A stretch of DNA of 64,000 bases from Floricoccus tropicus (GTDB taxonomy: Bacteria > Bacillota > Bacilli > Lactobacillales > Streptococcaceae): assembly GCF_001832905.1 (NCBI RefSeq), contig NZ_MKIR01000024.1, positions 248,001 through 312,000 on the forward strand, written 5' to 3'. Position numbers and translations under genes: made by a program. The notes under the pieces were generated by a model, which did no database searches, had not been told where the DNA came from, and saw only the letters and a list, made by a program, of their open reading frames with translations. This document shows, piece after piece, positions 37,521 through 47,537 of the stretch. How positions within the stretch are numbered: position 1 is the first letter of the stretch; each line of letters opens with the position of its first letter.

Positions 37521-38348
37521 TTATTTTTGTGATGCATCTTTCAAATTATATTTTTCGTATAATTTATTCATTGTTCCATCGTTTTTCCATTTTGCAATAA
37601 GTTGATTTATATAATCGTCAAGTTCGGTATTAGATTTTTTTGTTGCAACTCCATATTTCTGAGGTGCAAAACCAATATCAAGAATTTCAGTTTGATCATC
37701 TACATATCCAGATAAAATTGATTTATCTACAGCAAATGCATCTGTTCTTCCCGCAGTGAGTGAAAGTTTTAATGATGGGTAATCAGATAACTCTGTGTAT
37801 TGAAATTTAATTCCGTTTTCATCAGCCAATTTTTCTAAATTTGTTTTTGTACTAGATGACTGGGCTACACCGATATTTTTTCCGTCAAGATCTTTAATAC
37901 TCTTAAAATTATTTTTCTTTTTAACTAAGAAACCTGCTTCATCAGTGAAATATGGCTCTGTAAAGTTATATGTGAGCTTTCTTTCATCAGTTATTGTAAA
38001 AGTAGCAGCTACGATATCTATTTGGTTATTATCAAGTAAGGGACCACGAGTTTGAGCTGTTACTGGTGTGAATACAGCTTCTACACCAAGATCTTTTGCA
38101 ACCATCTCTGCAAGTTCAATCTCCATACCAGAAAATTTTCCTGTGTCAGGATCTTTGAATCCAAAATTAGGTACGTCTTGCTTAACCCCAACTTGTAATT
38201 TCTTGCTTGATTTAATTTTATCTAAACCAGATTTTTCACTACCAGTCCCGTCGCTGTTTGTAGATGATTTACTTCCGCTACAGGCAGCAAGTGTAATAAG
38301 GGCAATTAGGCTAGTGAAAAAGATTAGTGATTTTTTTAAATTTTTCAT
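37521..38348 (-). CDS. Amino acid ABC transporter substrate-binding lipoprotein
   Basis: This 275-aa extracytoplasmic binding protein (SBP_bac_3) begins with a lipoprotein signal ending in the lipobox LAAC (Cys23), so it is anchored to the outer face of the membrane. A Ser/Thr-rich linker follows, then the two-lobe domain with GMEIELAEMVAKDLG and DIVAATFTITDERK, the pattern of glutamate/aspartate/glutamine binders. It is the second gene after the ATPase. The exact ligand is not determined by sequence. Confidence 0.92.
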   Translation of the reverse strand: MKNLKKSLIFFTSLIALITLAACSGSKSSTNSDGTGSEKSGLDKIKSSKKLQVGVKQDVPNFGFKDPDTGKFSGMEIELAEMVAKDLGVEAVFTPVTAQTRGPLLDNNQIDIVAATFTITDERKLTYNFTEPYFTDEAGFLVKKKNNFKSIKDLDGKNIGVAQSSSTKTNLEKLADENGIKFQYTELSDYPSLKLSLTAGRTDAFAVDKSILSGYVDDQTEILDIGFAPQKYGVATKKSNTELDDYINQLIAKWKNDGTMNKLYEKYNLKDASQK

Positions 38349-38395
38349 TATCTCTCCTTCTATCTTTATGATTAATTTAAGTTTTTAGTCTTAAA

Positions 38396-39136
38396 TTAAT
38401 GAGAAATAATTTTTCCAAGGAATTGCTTAGCACGTTCATCAGTTGGATTATCAAAGAAACCAGCAACGTCGGTAGTATCTTGTAGGATTTCGCCATCAGC
38501 CATAAAGATGATACGGTCAGCTACATTACGGGCAAATCCCATTTCATGAGTAACTACAAGCATGTTCATTCCTTGCTTAGCGAGGTTCTGCATAACTTCA
38601 AGAACGTCACCGATTGTTTCGGGATCAAGTGCAGAAGTAGGTTCGTCAAATAAAAGTAGCTTAGGATGCATAGCAAGTCCGCGCGCAATTGCGACACGTT
38701 GTTTTTGACCACCTGAAAGCATTCCAGGATAGCTATCTTTTTTATCCCACATATTTACATATTGTAGGTATTCTTCAGCAGTTTTTTCAGCTTCAGCTTT
38801 AGATATTTTTAAAACCTTAGTAGGTGCTAATGTAACATTTTCTAGCACAGTTTTGTGGGGATATAAATTAAAGTGTTGGAAAACCATCCCAACGTGTTTT
38901 CTAAGTTCTGCCAAATCTTGGTTGCTTGCATTATCAACGTGACGACCGTCAACTATTAGTTCACCAGAGTTAATTTTTTCTAGGGCGTTTATAGTACGAA
39001 TTAGTGTTGATTTACCACTACCAGAAGGGCCTAAGAGAACGACTACTTGTCCTTCTTCAATTTCAAGATTAATGTTTTTTAGCGCATGGAAATCTCCAAA
39101 ATACTTTTCAACATTTTTAAATTCAATAAGTGCCAT
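38396..39136 (-). CDS. glnQ: Polar amino acid ABC transporter ATPase (GlnQ family)
   Basis: This 246-aa ATPase powers the importer. It has Walker A GPSGSGKSTLIR (near residues 33-44), signature LSGGQKQRVAIARGLA, Walker B LLLFDEPTSALDPE and the H-loop VTHEM. It is the first gene of the operon, from a strong promoter at 39178-39206, and is divergent from walR as in many streptococci. Confidence 0.94.
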   Translation of the reverse strand: MALIEFKNVEKYFGDFHALKNINLEIEEGQVVVLLGPSGSGKSTLIRTINALEKINSGELIVDGRHVDNASNQDLAELRKHVGMVFQHFNLYPHKTVLENVTLAPTKVLKISKAEAEKTAEEYLQYVNMWDKKDSYPGMLSGGQKQRVAIARGLAMHPKLLLFDEPTSALDPETIGDVLEVMQNLAKQGMNMLVVTHEMGFARNVADRIIFMADGEILQDTTDVAGFFDNPTDERAKQFLGKIISH

Positions 39137-39177
39137 AAAAAGTCCTTTCTTCTTGTTAGATTTTCTGACATTGATTT

Positions 39178-39206
39178 ATTCTAGCAAAATATTTTTTTTT
39201 AGTCAA
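39178..39206 (-). promoter_or_regulatory. Promoter of the amino acid ABC operon
   Basis: On the minus strand TTGACT (complement of 39201-39206), a 17-bp spacer and TAGAAT (complement of 39178-39183) preceded by TGC form a near-consensus extended promoter. Confidence 0.75.
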
Positions 39207-39275
39207 AGCAAAATTATGATTTGAATAAATCTTCTGACAATTATAGAGTTGGTATATATCATTTGTGCCCATGCT

Positions 39276-39304
39276 TTGTAATATAGGATGAAAAATTGTA
39301 TAAT
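39276..39304 (+). promoter_or_regulatory. walR promoter
   Basis: TTGTAA (39276-39281), a 17-bp spacer and a perfect TATAAT (39299-39304) precede the walRKJ operon. Confidence 0.65.
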
Positions 39305-39336
39305 AAGTATAAATTATAAATATGATGAGGTCTTAC

Positions 39337-40065
39337 ATGAAAAAAATTCTTGTGGTTGATGACGAAAAACCAATTAGTGATATTGTAAAATTTAATTTAA
39401 CCAAAGAAGGTTATGAAGTTGTAACAGCCTTTGATGGGGAAGAAGCACTTGAGCTTTTTGAATCAGAAAACCCTGATTTGATTTTGCTTGATTTAATGTT
39501 GCCAAAAATTGATGGTTTAGAAGTTGCGCGTGAAATTAGAAAAACTAGTGATATGCCAATAATAATGGTTAGTGCAAAAGATAGCGAGTTTGATAAAGTA
39601 ATCGGTCTTGAATTAGGAGCGGATGATTACGTTACTAAGCCATTTTCAAATCGTGAATTACTTGCCCGTGTTAAGGCTAATTTGCGCCGTGTCAAAGCAG
39701 TTCAAACGGCAACTCCAGAAGATGATTCTAAACAAGAGATTATTGTTGGAGATTTGAAAATTGTTCCAGAAAAATATGTTGCTTATAAAAGAGATGAGCC
39801 GCTTGAATTAACGCATAGAGAATTTGAGTTGCTTCATTATTTGGCACAACATATTGGAGAAGTAATGACTCGTGAACACTTGCTTCAAACAGTATGGGGA
39901 TACGACTATTTTGGCGATGTTCGTACCGTTGACGTAACTGTTAGACGTTTACGTGAAAAAATCGAAGATACTCCAAGTCGACCTGAATATGTTGCTACTC
40001 GTCGTGGCGTTGGGTACTATTTAAGTGAATCAAAGGATGTTTCAAAAAACGATAAGGAAAGTTAA
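39337..40065 (+). CDS. walR: Response regulator WalR (VicR)
   Basis: WalR (242 aa) is the OmpR-family response regulator of the essential WalRK system for cell-wall metabolism. The receiver domain has the acidic pair in VVDDEKP (about residues 8-10), phospho-acceptor Asp in LILLDLMLP (about 53) and Lys in VTKPF. The winged helix follows ([15 protein letters not shown]). The frame opens at ATG 39322, but GAGG at 39327-39330 selects ATG 39337 ([12 protein letters not shown]). It is the first gene of walR-walK-walJ. Confidence 0.97.
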   Translation: MKKILVVDDEKPISDIVKFNLTKEGYEVVTAFDGEEALELFESENPDLILLDLMLPKIDGLEVAREIRKTSDMPIIMVSAKDSEFDKVIGLELGADDYVTKPFSNRELLARVKANLRRVKAVQTATPEDDSKQEIIVGDLKIVPEKYVAYKRDEPLELTHREFELLHYLAQHIGEVMTREHLLQTVWGYDYFGDVRTVDVTVRRLREKIEDTPSRPEYVATRRGVGYYLSESKDVSKNDKES

Positions 40066-40070
40066 TATAA

Positions 40071-41495
40071 GTGAAGAAGATGAAGTTTTACAATTCTATT
40101 GTATTTAAGGCAACTGCATTAGTCTTACTTCTGTTTACAATCTTTATCATTTTCAATTATGACTTGTTATCACAAAACTTGATACTTTATAGAAGTTTTT
40201 TGGTGTTTGCTCTTATTTGTTTAGTAATCACAATATTTACTACGCAAAGAGTTTCGGGCACAATCTTTAAAATTTCAAAACAGGTTGAAGATTATACTAA
40301 TAATAATTATTCTGAAAGAAAAAATATTGTTGGAAATAACGAAACCACATTACTATATGATAATGTTATTAAACTTGGTGAAGAGATTGAAAAGACTCAA
40401 GATACTCTTGAAAGCCAACATAATCGATTAAACGGAATTTTGACTTATATGACTGACGGAGTTATTGCAACTGACCGTCGTGGTAAAGTCGTAATGGCAA
40501 ATGCAGCAGCACTTAGTATGCTGGATGAAACAGAAAAAAATATACTTTCAAGGCGTATTGTAGATGTCCTTGGATTGGCACAAAAATATAGCTTTAGAGA
40601 TCTTTTAACACAGTCACCAGAGATAATTGTAGATCGTGAAAATGAAATGGGTGAATACGTAAGTATTCAGCTCCACTTTGCTCTATTTAGAAGGGACAGT
40701 GGATTCATTTCAGGGCTTGTCGTAGTTCTTCATGACGTAACAGAGCAGGAAACAGCTGAAAGAGAGCGTCGTCTCTTTGTGGCAAACGTTTCTCATGAGC
40801 TTAGGACACCACTAACAAGTGTGAAAAGTTATCTTGAAGCTTTGGATGAAGGTGCTTGGAAAGATCCAGATATTGCACCTAACTTTATAAGTGTGTCGTT
40901 AGAAGAAACAAATAGAATGATTCGAATGATAAGTGATTTATTAACCTTATCAAGAATGGATAGGGAAGATATGATTGCTGACAAAGAAGTAGTTAACTTC
41001 GTAGCTTTCCTTCACTTCCAATTGAATCGATTTGACCAAATGTCTGCGACTACTGGTCTTGATAAAACGATAAAAATTATTAGGAAAATTCCTTTCAATC
41101 CAATTTGGATTGAAATTGATACGGACAAGATGGGTCAAGTTATTGATAATATCATGAATAATGCTATCAAATATTCTCCAGAAGGTGGAAATATTACAGT
41201 ATCATTAGAGGAAACAAGTAATCAGCTTTTACTTAAAATATCTGATGAAGGCATGGGGATTCCTAAAAAGGACCTACCAAAAGTATTTGATCGTTTCTAC
41301 CGTGTGGATAAAGCGAGAAATAGGGAACAAGGTGGTACAGGTCTTGGTCTTGCCATTGTACGTGATGTTATTAAGTTACATGATGGTTATATTTGGGCTT
41401 CGAGTGATGGTGAAAGTGGTACTACAATCACAATCATCTTACCTTACAACCCAACTCTAACTCAAGAAGTTGAAGAAGAAGACGACTGGGAATAA
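40071..41495 (+). CDS. walK: Sensor histidine kinase WalK (VicK)
   Basis: WalK (474 aa) phosphorylates WalR. It has two hydrophobic segments near residues 13-30 and 40-57 separated by only about 10 residues, a HAMP region, a PAS domain (about 115-215), HisKA with phospho-acceptor His in ANVSHELRTPL, and an HATPase_c domain (NAIKYSPEGG, DEGMGIP, GGTGLGLA). Like streptococcal VicK it lacks the large extracellular PAS of Bacillus WalK, but streptococcal proteins usually have one membrane helix. The start is probably GTG 40071 (AAGGAAAG upstream); ATG 40080 is an alternative. Confidence 0.95.
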   Translation: MKKMKFYNSIVFKATALVLLLFTIFIIFNYDLLSQNLILYRSFLVFALICLVITIFTTQRVSGTIFKISKQVEDYTNNNYSERKNIVGNNETTLLYDNVIKLGEEIEKTQDTLESQHNRLNGILTYMTDGVIATDRRGKVVMANAAALSMLDETEKNILSRRIVDVLGLAQKYSFRDLLTQSPEIIVDRENEMGEYVSIQLHFALFRRDSGFISGLVVVLHDVTEQETAERERRLFVANVSHELRTPLTSVKSYLEALDEGAWKDPDIAPNFISVSLEETNRMIRMISDLLTLSRMDREDMIADKEVVNFVAFLHFQLNRFDQMSATTGLDKTIKIIRKIPFNPIWIEIDTDKMGQVIDNIMNNAIKYSPEGGNITVSLEETSNQLLLKISDEGMGIPKKDLPKVFDRFYRVDKARNREQGGTGLGLAIVRDVIKLHDGYIWASSDGESGTTITIILPYNPTLTQEVEEEDDWE

Positions 41496-41525
41496 TATTC
41501 CCAGTTTTTAAAGCGAGGAAATAAA

Positions 41526-42329
41526 TTGGAAGAATCAGCATTTAAGTATAGTGTTTTAGCATCAGGTAGTAGTGGAAATGTTTTTTATCTTGAAAGTCCA
41601 CAGAAAAAGATTCTAGTTGATGCAGGACTATCAGGTAAAAAAATTGAAAATTTACTTTCACAAGTAGACAGAAATATTGCTGATATTGATGCCTTACTTA
41701 TTACTCACGAACATAAGGACCACGTGGCAGGACTTGGAGTTTTAGCAAGAAAGTATAAATTTGATTTATATGCAAACCAAGAAACATGGGATGCTATCGG
41801 AGAGTCGTGTGGGAAGATTGCTCCGGAACAAAAAAATGTTTTTGAGATGGGGAAAACATTAACTTTTGGTGACTTAGATATTGAAAGTTTCGGTGTTAGC
41901 CACGATGCGGCAGCTCCACAATTTTATAAATTCATGAAGGATGGAAAAAGCTTTGTTATGCTTACTGATACAGGATATGTGAGTGATAGAATGATTGGGA
42001 CCATTGAAAATGCTGATGCGTATCTAATGGAGAGTAACCATGATATTGAGATCCTGCGTATGGGAGGCTATCCATGGAGAATAAAGCAGCGTATCCTTAG
42101 TGATCACGGACATTTATCTAATGAAGATGGGGCGAAAGCAGCAATTGATGTTATAGGTAATAAGACTAAAAAAATATTTTTAGGTCACCGTAGTCAACAA
42201 AATAATATCAAAGAATTAGCACACATGACCATGGTCAACACACTTATGCAAAATGACATTGACGCTCGCAATGAAGTGAAGGTATTTGATACTTCACATA
42301 TTGAAGCGAGTCCATTATTTGATATTTAA
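41526..42329 (+). CDS. walJ: WalJ/VicX metallo-beta-lactamase-fold hydrolase
   Basis: WalJ (267 aa; YycJ/VicX) is a metallo-beta-lactamase-fold protein with the metal-binding THEHKDH motif (about residues 60-66) and further ligands in DTGYVS and LGHRS. In Bacillus and streptococci it is co-transcribed with walRK and is linked to DNA processing and cell-wall stress; its exact substrate is unresolved. The start is TTG 41526 with GAGGAAA upstream. An intrinsic terminator follows. Confidence 0.94.
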   Translation: MEESAFKYSVLASGSSGNVFYLESPQKKILVDAGLSGKKIENLLSQVDRNIADIDALLITHEHKDHVAGLGVLARKYKFDLYANQETWDAIGESCGKIAPEQKNVFEMGKTLTFGDLDIESFGVSHDAAAPQFYKFMKDGKSFVMLTDTGYVSDRMIGTIENADAYLMESNHDIEILRMGGYPWRIKQRILSDHGHLSNEDGAKAAIDVIGNKTKKIFLGHRSQQNNIKELAHMTMVNTLMQNDIDARNEVKVFDTSHIEASPLFDI

Positions 42330-42338
42330 TACATACTT

Positions 42339-42367
42339 ACGATTGAGGAATTCAATCGTTTTTTTTG
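42339..42367 (+). terminator. Terminator of walRKJ
   Basis: ACGATTGA pairs with TCAATCGT over GGAAT, followed by seven T residues. The T run abuts the rnc -10 hexamer at 42369. Confidence 0.85.
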
Positions 42368-42368
42368 C

Positions 42369-42374
42369 TATAAT
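42369..42374 (+). promoter_or_regulatory. rnc -10 element
   Basis: A perfect TATAAT 19 nt before the rnc ATG, directly after the walJ terminator. No good -35 is visible because the terminator occupies that place. Confidence 0.45.
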
Positions 42375-42392
42375 ACTAACAAGGAGAAAAAA

Positions 42393-43130
42393 ATGAATAA
42401 AATTAATGAATTAAATAATGAATTAACTGAACGCTTCTCAGTAAACTTTTCTGATTTAAAATTACTTGAGCAGGCATTTACTCATTCGAGTTATGCAAAT
42501 GAACAACGTCTCCCAAAAGCTTCAAACAACGAAAGGTTGGAGTTTCTTGGAGATGCGGTTTTGGAATTAACGATTTCTGAATTCCTATTTAAGAAATATC
42601 CAGACCGTCCTGAAGGGGAACTGTCAAAAATGCGTTCAAATATTGTTAGAACTGAGAGTCTAGCTAATTTTGCGCGAGTTTGTAATTTTGATAAATACAT
42701 TTTACTTGGCCACGGTGAAGAAAAAAGCGGTGGAAGAAGTCGTGATACAAATTTAGAAAATCTATTTGAATCATTTTTAGGTGCACTTCTACTTGATAAA
42801 GACTTCCATGCTGCAGAAGCTTTTATATACAAGGTGATTATCCCAACTGTCCAAAGTGGTGAGTTTGAAAAAGTTGTCGATTTTAAAACAAGTCTACAAG
42901 AAGCGCTTCAAATTAATGGAGATGTAAATATTAGTTATGAAGTTGTTAACGAGAGTGGACCAGCACATCAGAGAATTTTTGATGTAGAGGTTTATCTTGA
43001 TGAAGAAAAAATTGGTCGTGGTTCAGGGAAATCAAAGAAAGCTGCTGAACAGGCTGCAGCAAAAAATGCTCTTGATAGTAATGATAATCTTGTTGTAGAA
43101 ACAAGTATTTTACAACAGGGAGAAAATTAA
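42393..43130 (+). CDS. rnc: Ribonuclease III
   Basis: RNase III (245 aa) cleaves double-stranded RNA in rRNA maturation and RNA turnover. The catalytic signature [14 protein letters not shown] is at residues 46-59, with the second acidic cluster in [10 protein letters not shown], and a C-terminal dsRNA-binding domain with [24 protein letters not shown] precedes the ATG. It overlaps smc by one base (TAATG); the rnc-smc-ftsY linkage is conserved in Firmicutes. Confidence 0.97.
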   Translation: MNKINELNNELTERFSVNFSDLKLLEQAFTHSSYANEQRLPKASNNERLEFLGDAVLELTISEFLFKKYPDRPEGELSKMRSNIVRTESLANFARVCNFDKYILLGHGEEKSGGRSRDTNLENLFESFLGALLLDKDFHAAEAFIYKVIIPTVQSGEFEKVVDFKTSLQEALQINGDVNISYEVVNESGPAHQRIFDVEVYLDEEKIGRGSGKSKKAAEQAAAKNALDSNDNLVVETSILQQGEN

Positions 43131-46100
43131 TGTTTCTGAAAAAAATAGAAATGATTGGTTTCAAATCATTTGCTGACCGAACAAAGATCCAATTTGACCA
43201 AGGAATAACTGCAATTGTTGGTCCAAATGGTTCTGGAAAGTCAAATGTAACTGAAAGCTTGCGCTGGGCACTTGGTGAACAATCTGCTAAAAGTTTACGT
43301 GGTGCAAAAATGCCGGATATTATTTTTGCTGGTACCCAAAATCGTAAGGCGCTTAACTTTGCAGAAGTAATTGTTACATTTGATAATGAAGATAAGTATC
43401 TAAATTCGGAAAAAGAAGTCTCTATAACTAGAAGACTATATCGTAATGGTGATAGTGAGTTTCTAATAAACGGGAAAAAAGTTCGTTTAAAAGATGTTCA
43501 TGATCTCTTTACTGATACAGGTCTTGGGCGTGATTCATTCTCTATAATTTCTCAAGGGAAAATAGAATCAATCTTCAACAGTAAGCCCGAAGAACGCCGA
43601 GCTATCTTTGAAGAAGCAGCAGGTGTACTAAAATATAAAGGGCGCAAGAAAGAGACAGAGAGCAAGTTAAATAGCACACAAGAAAATATAGATCGTTTAG
43701 ACGACATTTTATATGAATTGAATACACAACTCGCGCCTTTAAAAGCCCAACGAGACACTGCTCTTAAATATCAAGGTTTAGAAGAAGAAAGAGTTAAGCT
43801 AGAACTTTCAGTGGTTGTAGCTCAAATTATAAAGGAAAAAGTTTCCTATGATGAGCGTGAAGAATCATTAGAAAAGATAAAAAAAGAGTTATCTGAGATT
43901 GCAGAGAAGCAAAAGAAATTTGAGTTAACGAATTCTTCAATTAAAGATAAGAGACAGAAACTTGAGTTTCAAAAAGAAGAACTTCAAACTGAAGTTGTTA
44001 GTCTTACGAGACTAAAATCTGATTACCAAGGGAAAATAGAACTTTTTGATAGTCAAAAGAATGCTTCAGATAAATCTAAGGCTGAAGTTGAAGAACGCCT
44101 CAAAACTGCAGAAATAGATAAAATAGACTATCAAGAAAAACTTAAAGAAGTTCAAATTTCTATTGAGGAAAATGAGTTACAGAAGTCTATCCTTGAAAAG
44201 GAACTTATTGCTTTAGAAATTGAACAAGGAAAATATTCTGACAGTCCAGAAGTAATTATGGAACAGTTGAGAACAGATTATGTTGACCTAGTAAATAAGG
44301 AAGCAGAAATCACTAACCAGATTACAAGGAATAAGGCTGAGATTGATAATATTCTGCGAACTACAAGAGAACAAAATGAAAATTCTCAACAGTTGGAAGA
44401 AAAATTTGCAGAAAATCAAAGGCTTCTTGAGCAAAGTAAGATGGAAGTTGAAAAGAGCAAACTTGATGTTGAGGGCTTGCTAGATGAATATAAGAAGATA
44501 GCTTCCGCTCAGTCCTTAGCTGGTCAAGAGTTTCAAAAAGCACAAAATGCAATGTTTGATCAGCTTGATATTTTGAAGAATCAAAGAGCTAAGCTAACTA
44601 GTTTGGAGAACATTCAAGCAAATCACAGTAATTACTATCAAGGTGTAAAAGCGGTCTTGCAAAACGCAGATAATATTGGAGGAATCGTTGGTCCAGTTGC
44701 GGACCTTATTAGTTTTGATTCTCAATATGCTACTGCCATGGAGATAGCACTTGGAGCTGGTGCTCAAAATGTTATTGTTGAGGATGAAAACTCAGCTCGT
44801 AAGGCTATTGACTATCTTAAGAAAAGTCGTCAAGGACGTGCAACATTCTTACCACTTACAAGTATTCGTGAGCGTGAACTTTCACAAAACAATATTAATA
44901 AGCTTCAAGGTATGAATGGGTTTATTGATGTAGCTTTGAACCTAGTCGAGTTTGAAACAAGAATATTTAAGGCCCTTTCAAGTCTATTAGGTACAACTGC
45001 AATTGTGGATACCACTGAAAATGCCAGTCAGATTGCAAAAGCGTTAAACTATTCAGTTCGTATCGTAACACTTGATGGAACCCTTCTTATGCCAGGTGGT
45101 TCTTATTCGGGTGGTGCAGGCAAACGAAATTCAACGACTTTTACAGTTGCAGAAATAGATAATCTTAAAAAAACCCTTCCACAGCTGGAAGAAACTTTAA
45201 GGACTGCTGAATTAAAAGTTCAAGAATTACAAAATAAACGTGATTCACTAACGACAGAGCTTGAAAATATTCGCCAAGCAGGAGAAATGGCTAGGCTTGC
45301 TAGTCAAGAGAAACAAATTAAGCTTGAACAGTTGCAAAAAGAGGAAGAAGATTTTAAAATTCAACTTTCTTTCATCTCAACAAGCAAGGATTCTCTGGAA
45401 CTTGAAAGTTTAACTAATAAAAATAAAGAATTAGAACAAGAATTATCAGGTATCGCTATAAAAAAAGTTAAGATAGATGGTGACTTAAGTCAAATTCGCG
45501 AAAACCAAGCAGACCTTAAATTAATTCAAGATAAGTTGCAAAATGATATTCAAGAAACTCGCCTTAAACTTTCAGAAGTGAGTAGTGAACTTAGATTCTC
45601 AGCAACAGAATTAAGTCGTTTAGAAAGAGAACTTGAAGATACACTGGCAGAGATTAAAGGATTAACTCTAAGTCTAACTGAGCCAAGTGATTTGAGTCTT
45701 GAAGAAAGAGACAACTTATCAAGTAAACTTGTAGAAGTTGAAGAACGACTTGAATCTTGCAATCGTAAGATTATTCAAATCAAATTTGAATCAGAGGATT
45801 TACAAGCTCAACTTGATGATTTAGAAGATGCAAATGCCGAAAATATTAATTTACGACAAATTGTCGGTGATAAGAGAACAAGGCTTGAAATGGAGCTTGA
45901 ACAATCTAAGAATTATCTTTTAAGCAGACAAAGTCTCTTGACTGATAATTACCACATGAGTTTTGAAGAGGCAAAAGATAAGTCAACTGACATTGAAGAT
46001 CTTAAACAATCTGAAATGAAATTGCGTGACTTGGAAAAAGCTATTCGATCTTTGGGTGTAGTCAACTTAGATGCTATAAGTCAGTATGAGGAAGTAAGCA

Positions 46101-46675
46101 CGCGCTATGACTTCCTTAATACACAAAAAGAAGACTTGCTTCAGTCTAAGGAAATGCTCCTTACAACAATTTCTGATATGGACGAAGAAGTTAAGGTGCG
46201 CTTCAAAACAACTTTTGAAGCCATTCGTGAAAGCTTTAAGACTACTTTTACGCAGATGTTTGGTGGCGGGAATGCTGATTTAGAGCTTACAAGTGATGAC
46301 TTACTTGAAGCTGGTGTTGAGATAGCTGTTCAGCCACCTGGTAAAAAACTAGCTAGCTTAAATCTGATGAGTGGTGGAGAAAAAGCTCTGACAGCATTGG
46401 CTCTACTATTTGCTATATTACGTGTCAGAACAGTACCATTCGTTGTACTCGATGAAGTAGAGGCGGCACTTGATGAAGCCAATGTTAAACGTTTCGGTGA
46501 CTATATGTCACGATTTGATGGAGCTAGCCAGTTTATCGTTGTAACCCATAGAAAAGGTACAATGGCCGCAGCCGATGTAATGTATGGAGTTACCATGCAA
46601 GAGTCAGGGATTTCAAAAATAGTTTCAGTAAAACTTAAAGATATAGATGAGAAAATACTTGAGGAGGAAAAATGA
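43130..46675 (+). CDS. smc: Chromosome partition protein SMC
   Basis: SMC (1181 aa) is the ATPase of the bacterial condensin that organises and segregates the chromosome with ScpA and ScpB. It has Walker A GPNGSGKSNVTE (about residues 32-43), two long coiled coils, a hinge at about 515-640 (GIVGPVADLISF and GGSYSGGAGKRN), the ABC signature LNLMSGGEKALTALAL and Walker B FVVLDEVEAALDEAN. The length is standard. It overlaps rnc upstream and the HAD gene downstream (ATGA). Confidence 0.98.
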   Translation: MFLKKIEMIGFKSFADRTKIQFDQGITAIVGPNGSGKSNVTESLRWALGEQSAKSLRGAKMPDIIFAGTQNRKALNFAEVIVTFDNEDKYLNSEKEVSITRRLYRNGDSEFLINGKKVRLKDVHDLFTDTGLGRDSFSIISQGKIESIFNSKPEERRAIFEEAAGVLKYKGRKKETESKLNSTQENIDRLDDILYELNTQLAPLKAQRDTALKYQGLEEERVKLELSVVVAQIIKEKVSYDEREESLEKIKKELSEIAEKQKKFELTNSSIKDKRQKLEFQKEELQTEVVSLTRLKSDYQGKIELFDSQKNASDKSKAEVEERLKTAEIDKIDYQEKLKEVQISIEENELQKSILEKELIALEIEQGKYSDSPEVIMEQLRTDYVDLVNKEAEITNQITRNKAEIDNILRTTREQNENSQQLEEKFAENQRLLEQSKMEVEKSKLDVEGLLDEYKKIASAQSLAGQEFQKAQNAMFDQLDILKNQRAKLTSLENIQANHSNYYQGVKAVLQNADNIGGIVGPVADLISFDSQYATAMEIALGAGAQNVIVEDENSARKAIDYLKKSRQGRATFLPLTSIRERELSQNNINKLQGMNGFIDVALNLVEFETRIFKALSSLLGTTAIVDTTENASQIAKALNYSVRIVTLDGTLLMPGGSYSGGAGKRNSTTFTVAEIDNLKKTLPQLEETLRTAELKVQELQNKRDSLTTELENIRQAGEMARLASQEKQIKLEQLQKEEEDFKIQLSFISTSKDSLELESLTNKNKELEQELSGIAIKKVKIDGDLSQIRENQADLKLIQDKLQNDIQETRLKLSEVSSELRFSATELSRLERELEDTLAEIKGLTLSLTEPSDLSLEERDNLSSKLVEVEERLESCNRKIIQIKFESEDLQAQLDDLEDANAENINLRQIVGDKRTRLEMELEQSKNYLLSRQSLLTDNYHMSFEEAKDKSTDIEDLKQSEMKLRDLEKAIRSLGVVNLDAISQYEEVSTRYDFLNTQKEDLLQSKEMLLTTISDMDEEVKVRFKTTFEAIRESFKTTFTQMFGGGNADLELTSDDLLEAGVEIAVQPPGKKLASLNLMSGGEKALTALALLFAILRVRTVPFVVLDEVEAALDEANVKRFGDYMSRFDGASQFIVVTHRKGTMAAADVMYGVTMQESGISKIVSVKLKDIDEKILEEEK

Positions 46676-47469
46676 TAAAATTATTAGCCTTAGACCTAGA
46701 TGGAACCCTTTTAAATAGTCAAAAAAAAGTTTCGGAGGGAAATAAAAAAGCCCTTGAAAGAGCTAAAGAAAAAGGAGTTAAAATTGTAATAACAACAGGT
46801 CGTCCTCTGATGTCAATTGAGCATCTTCTGTCAGAATTAAATCTAGTAGATTCAGATGAATACAGTATCACTTTCAATGGTGGTTTAGTTCAAAAGAATA
46901 CTGGTGAAATTTTGACTAAGGATTCACTTTCGGTAGACGAGCTTAAAGAAATTCATGATGTTACATCAAGTCTTAACTTACCATTGTCAATTGTAAGTGA
47001 TGATACAGTCTATCAGGTTGATGGATATACGGATTATCAAAAAATAAATCCAATTCTAAAATACGTTGAGCTTCCAATTGATCAACTCCCTAAAGACAGG
47101 ATTTATAATAAGGCAATTTGTTGTAAAGAAGTAGATTTCTTAGATGAGAAAATTAAGGAATTACCTGCTAATTTACTTGAAAAATTTGAAGCATTCAAAT
47201 CAAGAGATATCATTCTTGAATTTATGCCTAAAGGTGTTGTAAAATCTACTGGTCTAAATAAATTGATAGATATTTTAGGAATTGACCAGTCAGAAGTAAT
47301 GGCTATAGGTGATGAAGAAAATGATTTGTCAATGATTGATTGGGCAGGCTATGGTATGGCAATGGCAAATGCAGTCCCTGTGGTCAAGGAAAGAGCAAAC
47401 CATGTTATTCCTTTAACAAATGATGAAGATGGAATTGCATGGGCAATTGAAAATTATATCTTGAAATAA
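46672..47469 (+). CDS. Cof-type HAD-IIB sugar phosphatase
   Basis: This 265-aa HAD hydrolase of subclass IIB has LLALDLDGTLLNSQ (nucleophile Asp9) and the C-terminal motif AIGDEENDLSMIDWAG. These enzymes dephosphorylate sugar phosphates, nucleotides or flavin precursors with broad specificity. A HAD gene between smc and ftsY is conserved in streptococci, where there are often two; only one is present here. It overlaps smc by 4 nt. Confidence 0.9.
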   Translation: MIKLLALDLDGTLLNSQKKVSEGNKKALERAKEKGVKIVITTGRPLMSIEHLLSELNLVDSDEYSITFNGGLVQKNTGEILTKDSLSVDELKEIHDVTSSLNLPLSIVSDDTVYQVDGYTDYQKINPILKYVELPIDQLPKDRIYNKAICCKEVDFLDEKIKELPANLLEKFEAFKSRDIILEFMPKGVVKSTGLNKLIDILGIDQSEVMAIGDEENDLSMIDWAGYGMAMANAVPVVKERANHVIPLTNDEDGIAWAIENYILK

Positions 47470-47537
47470 GGTTCTTTTCCCTTAGGGGAAAGATAAGACT
47501 ATATAAGAAATAAAAATAGATTTCGGAGAAAAGTGAT

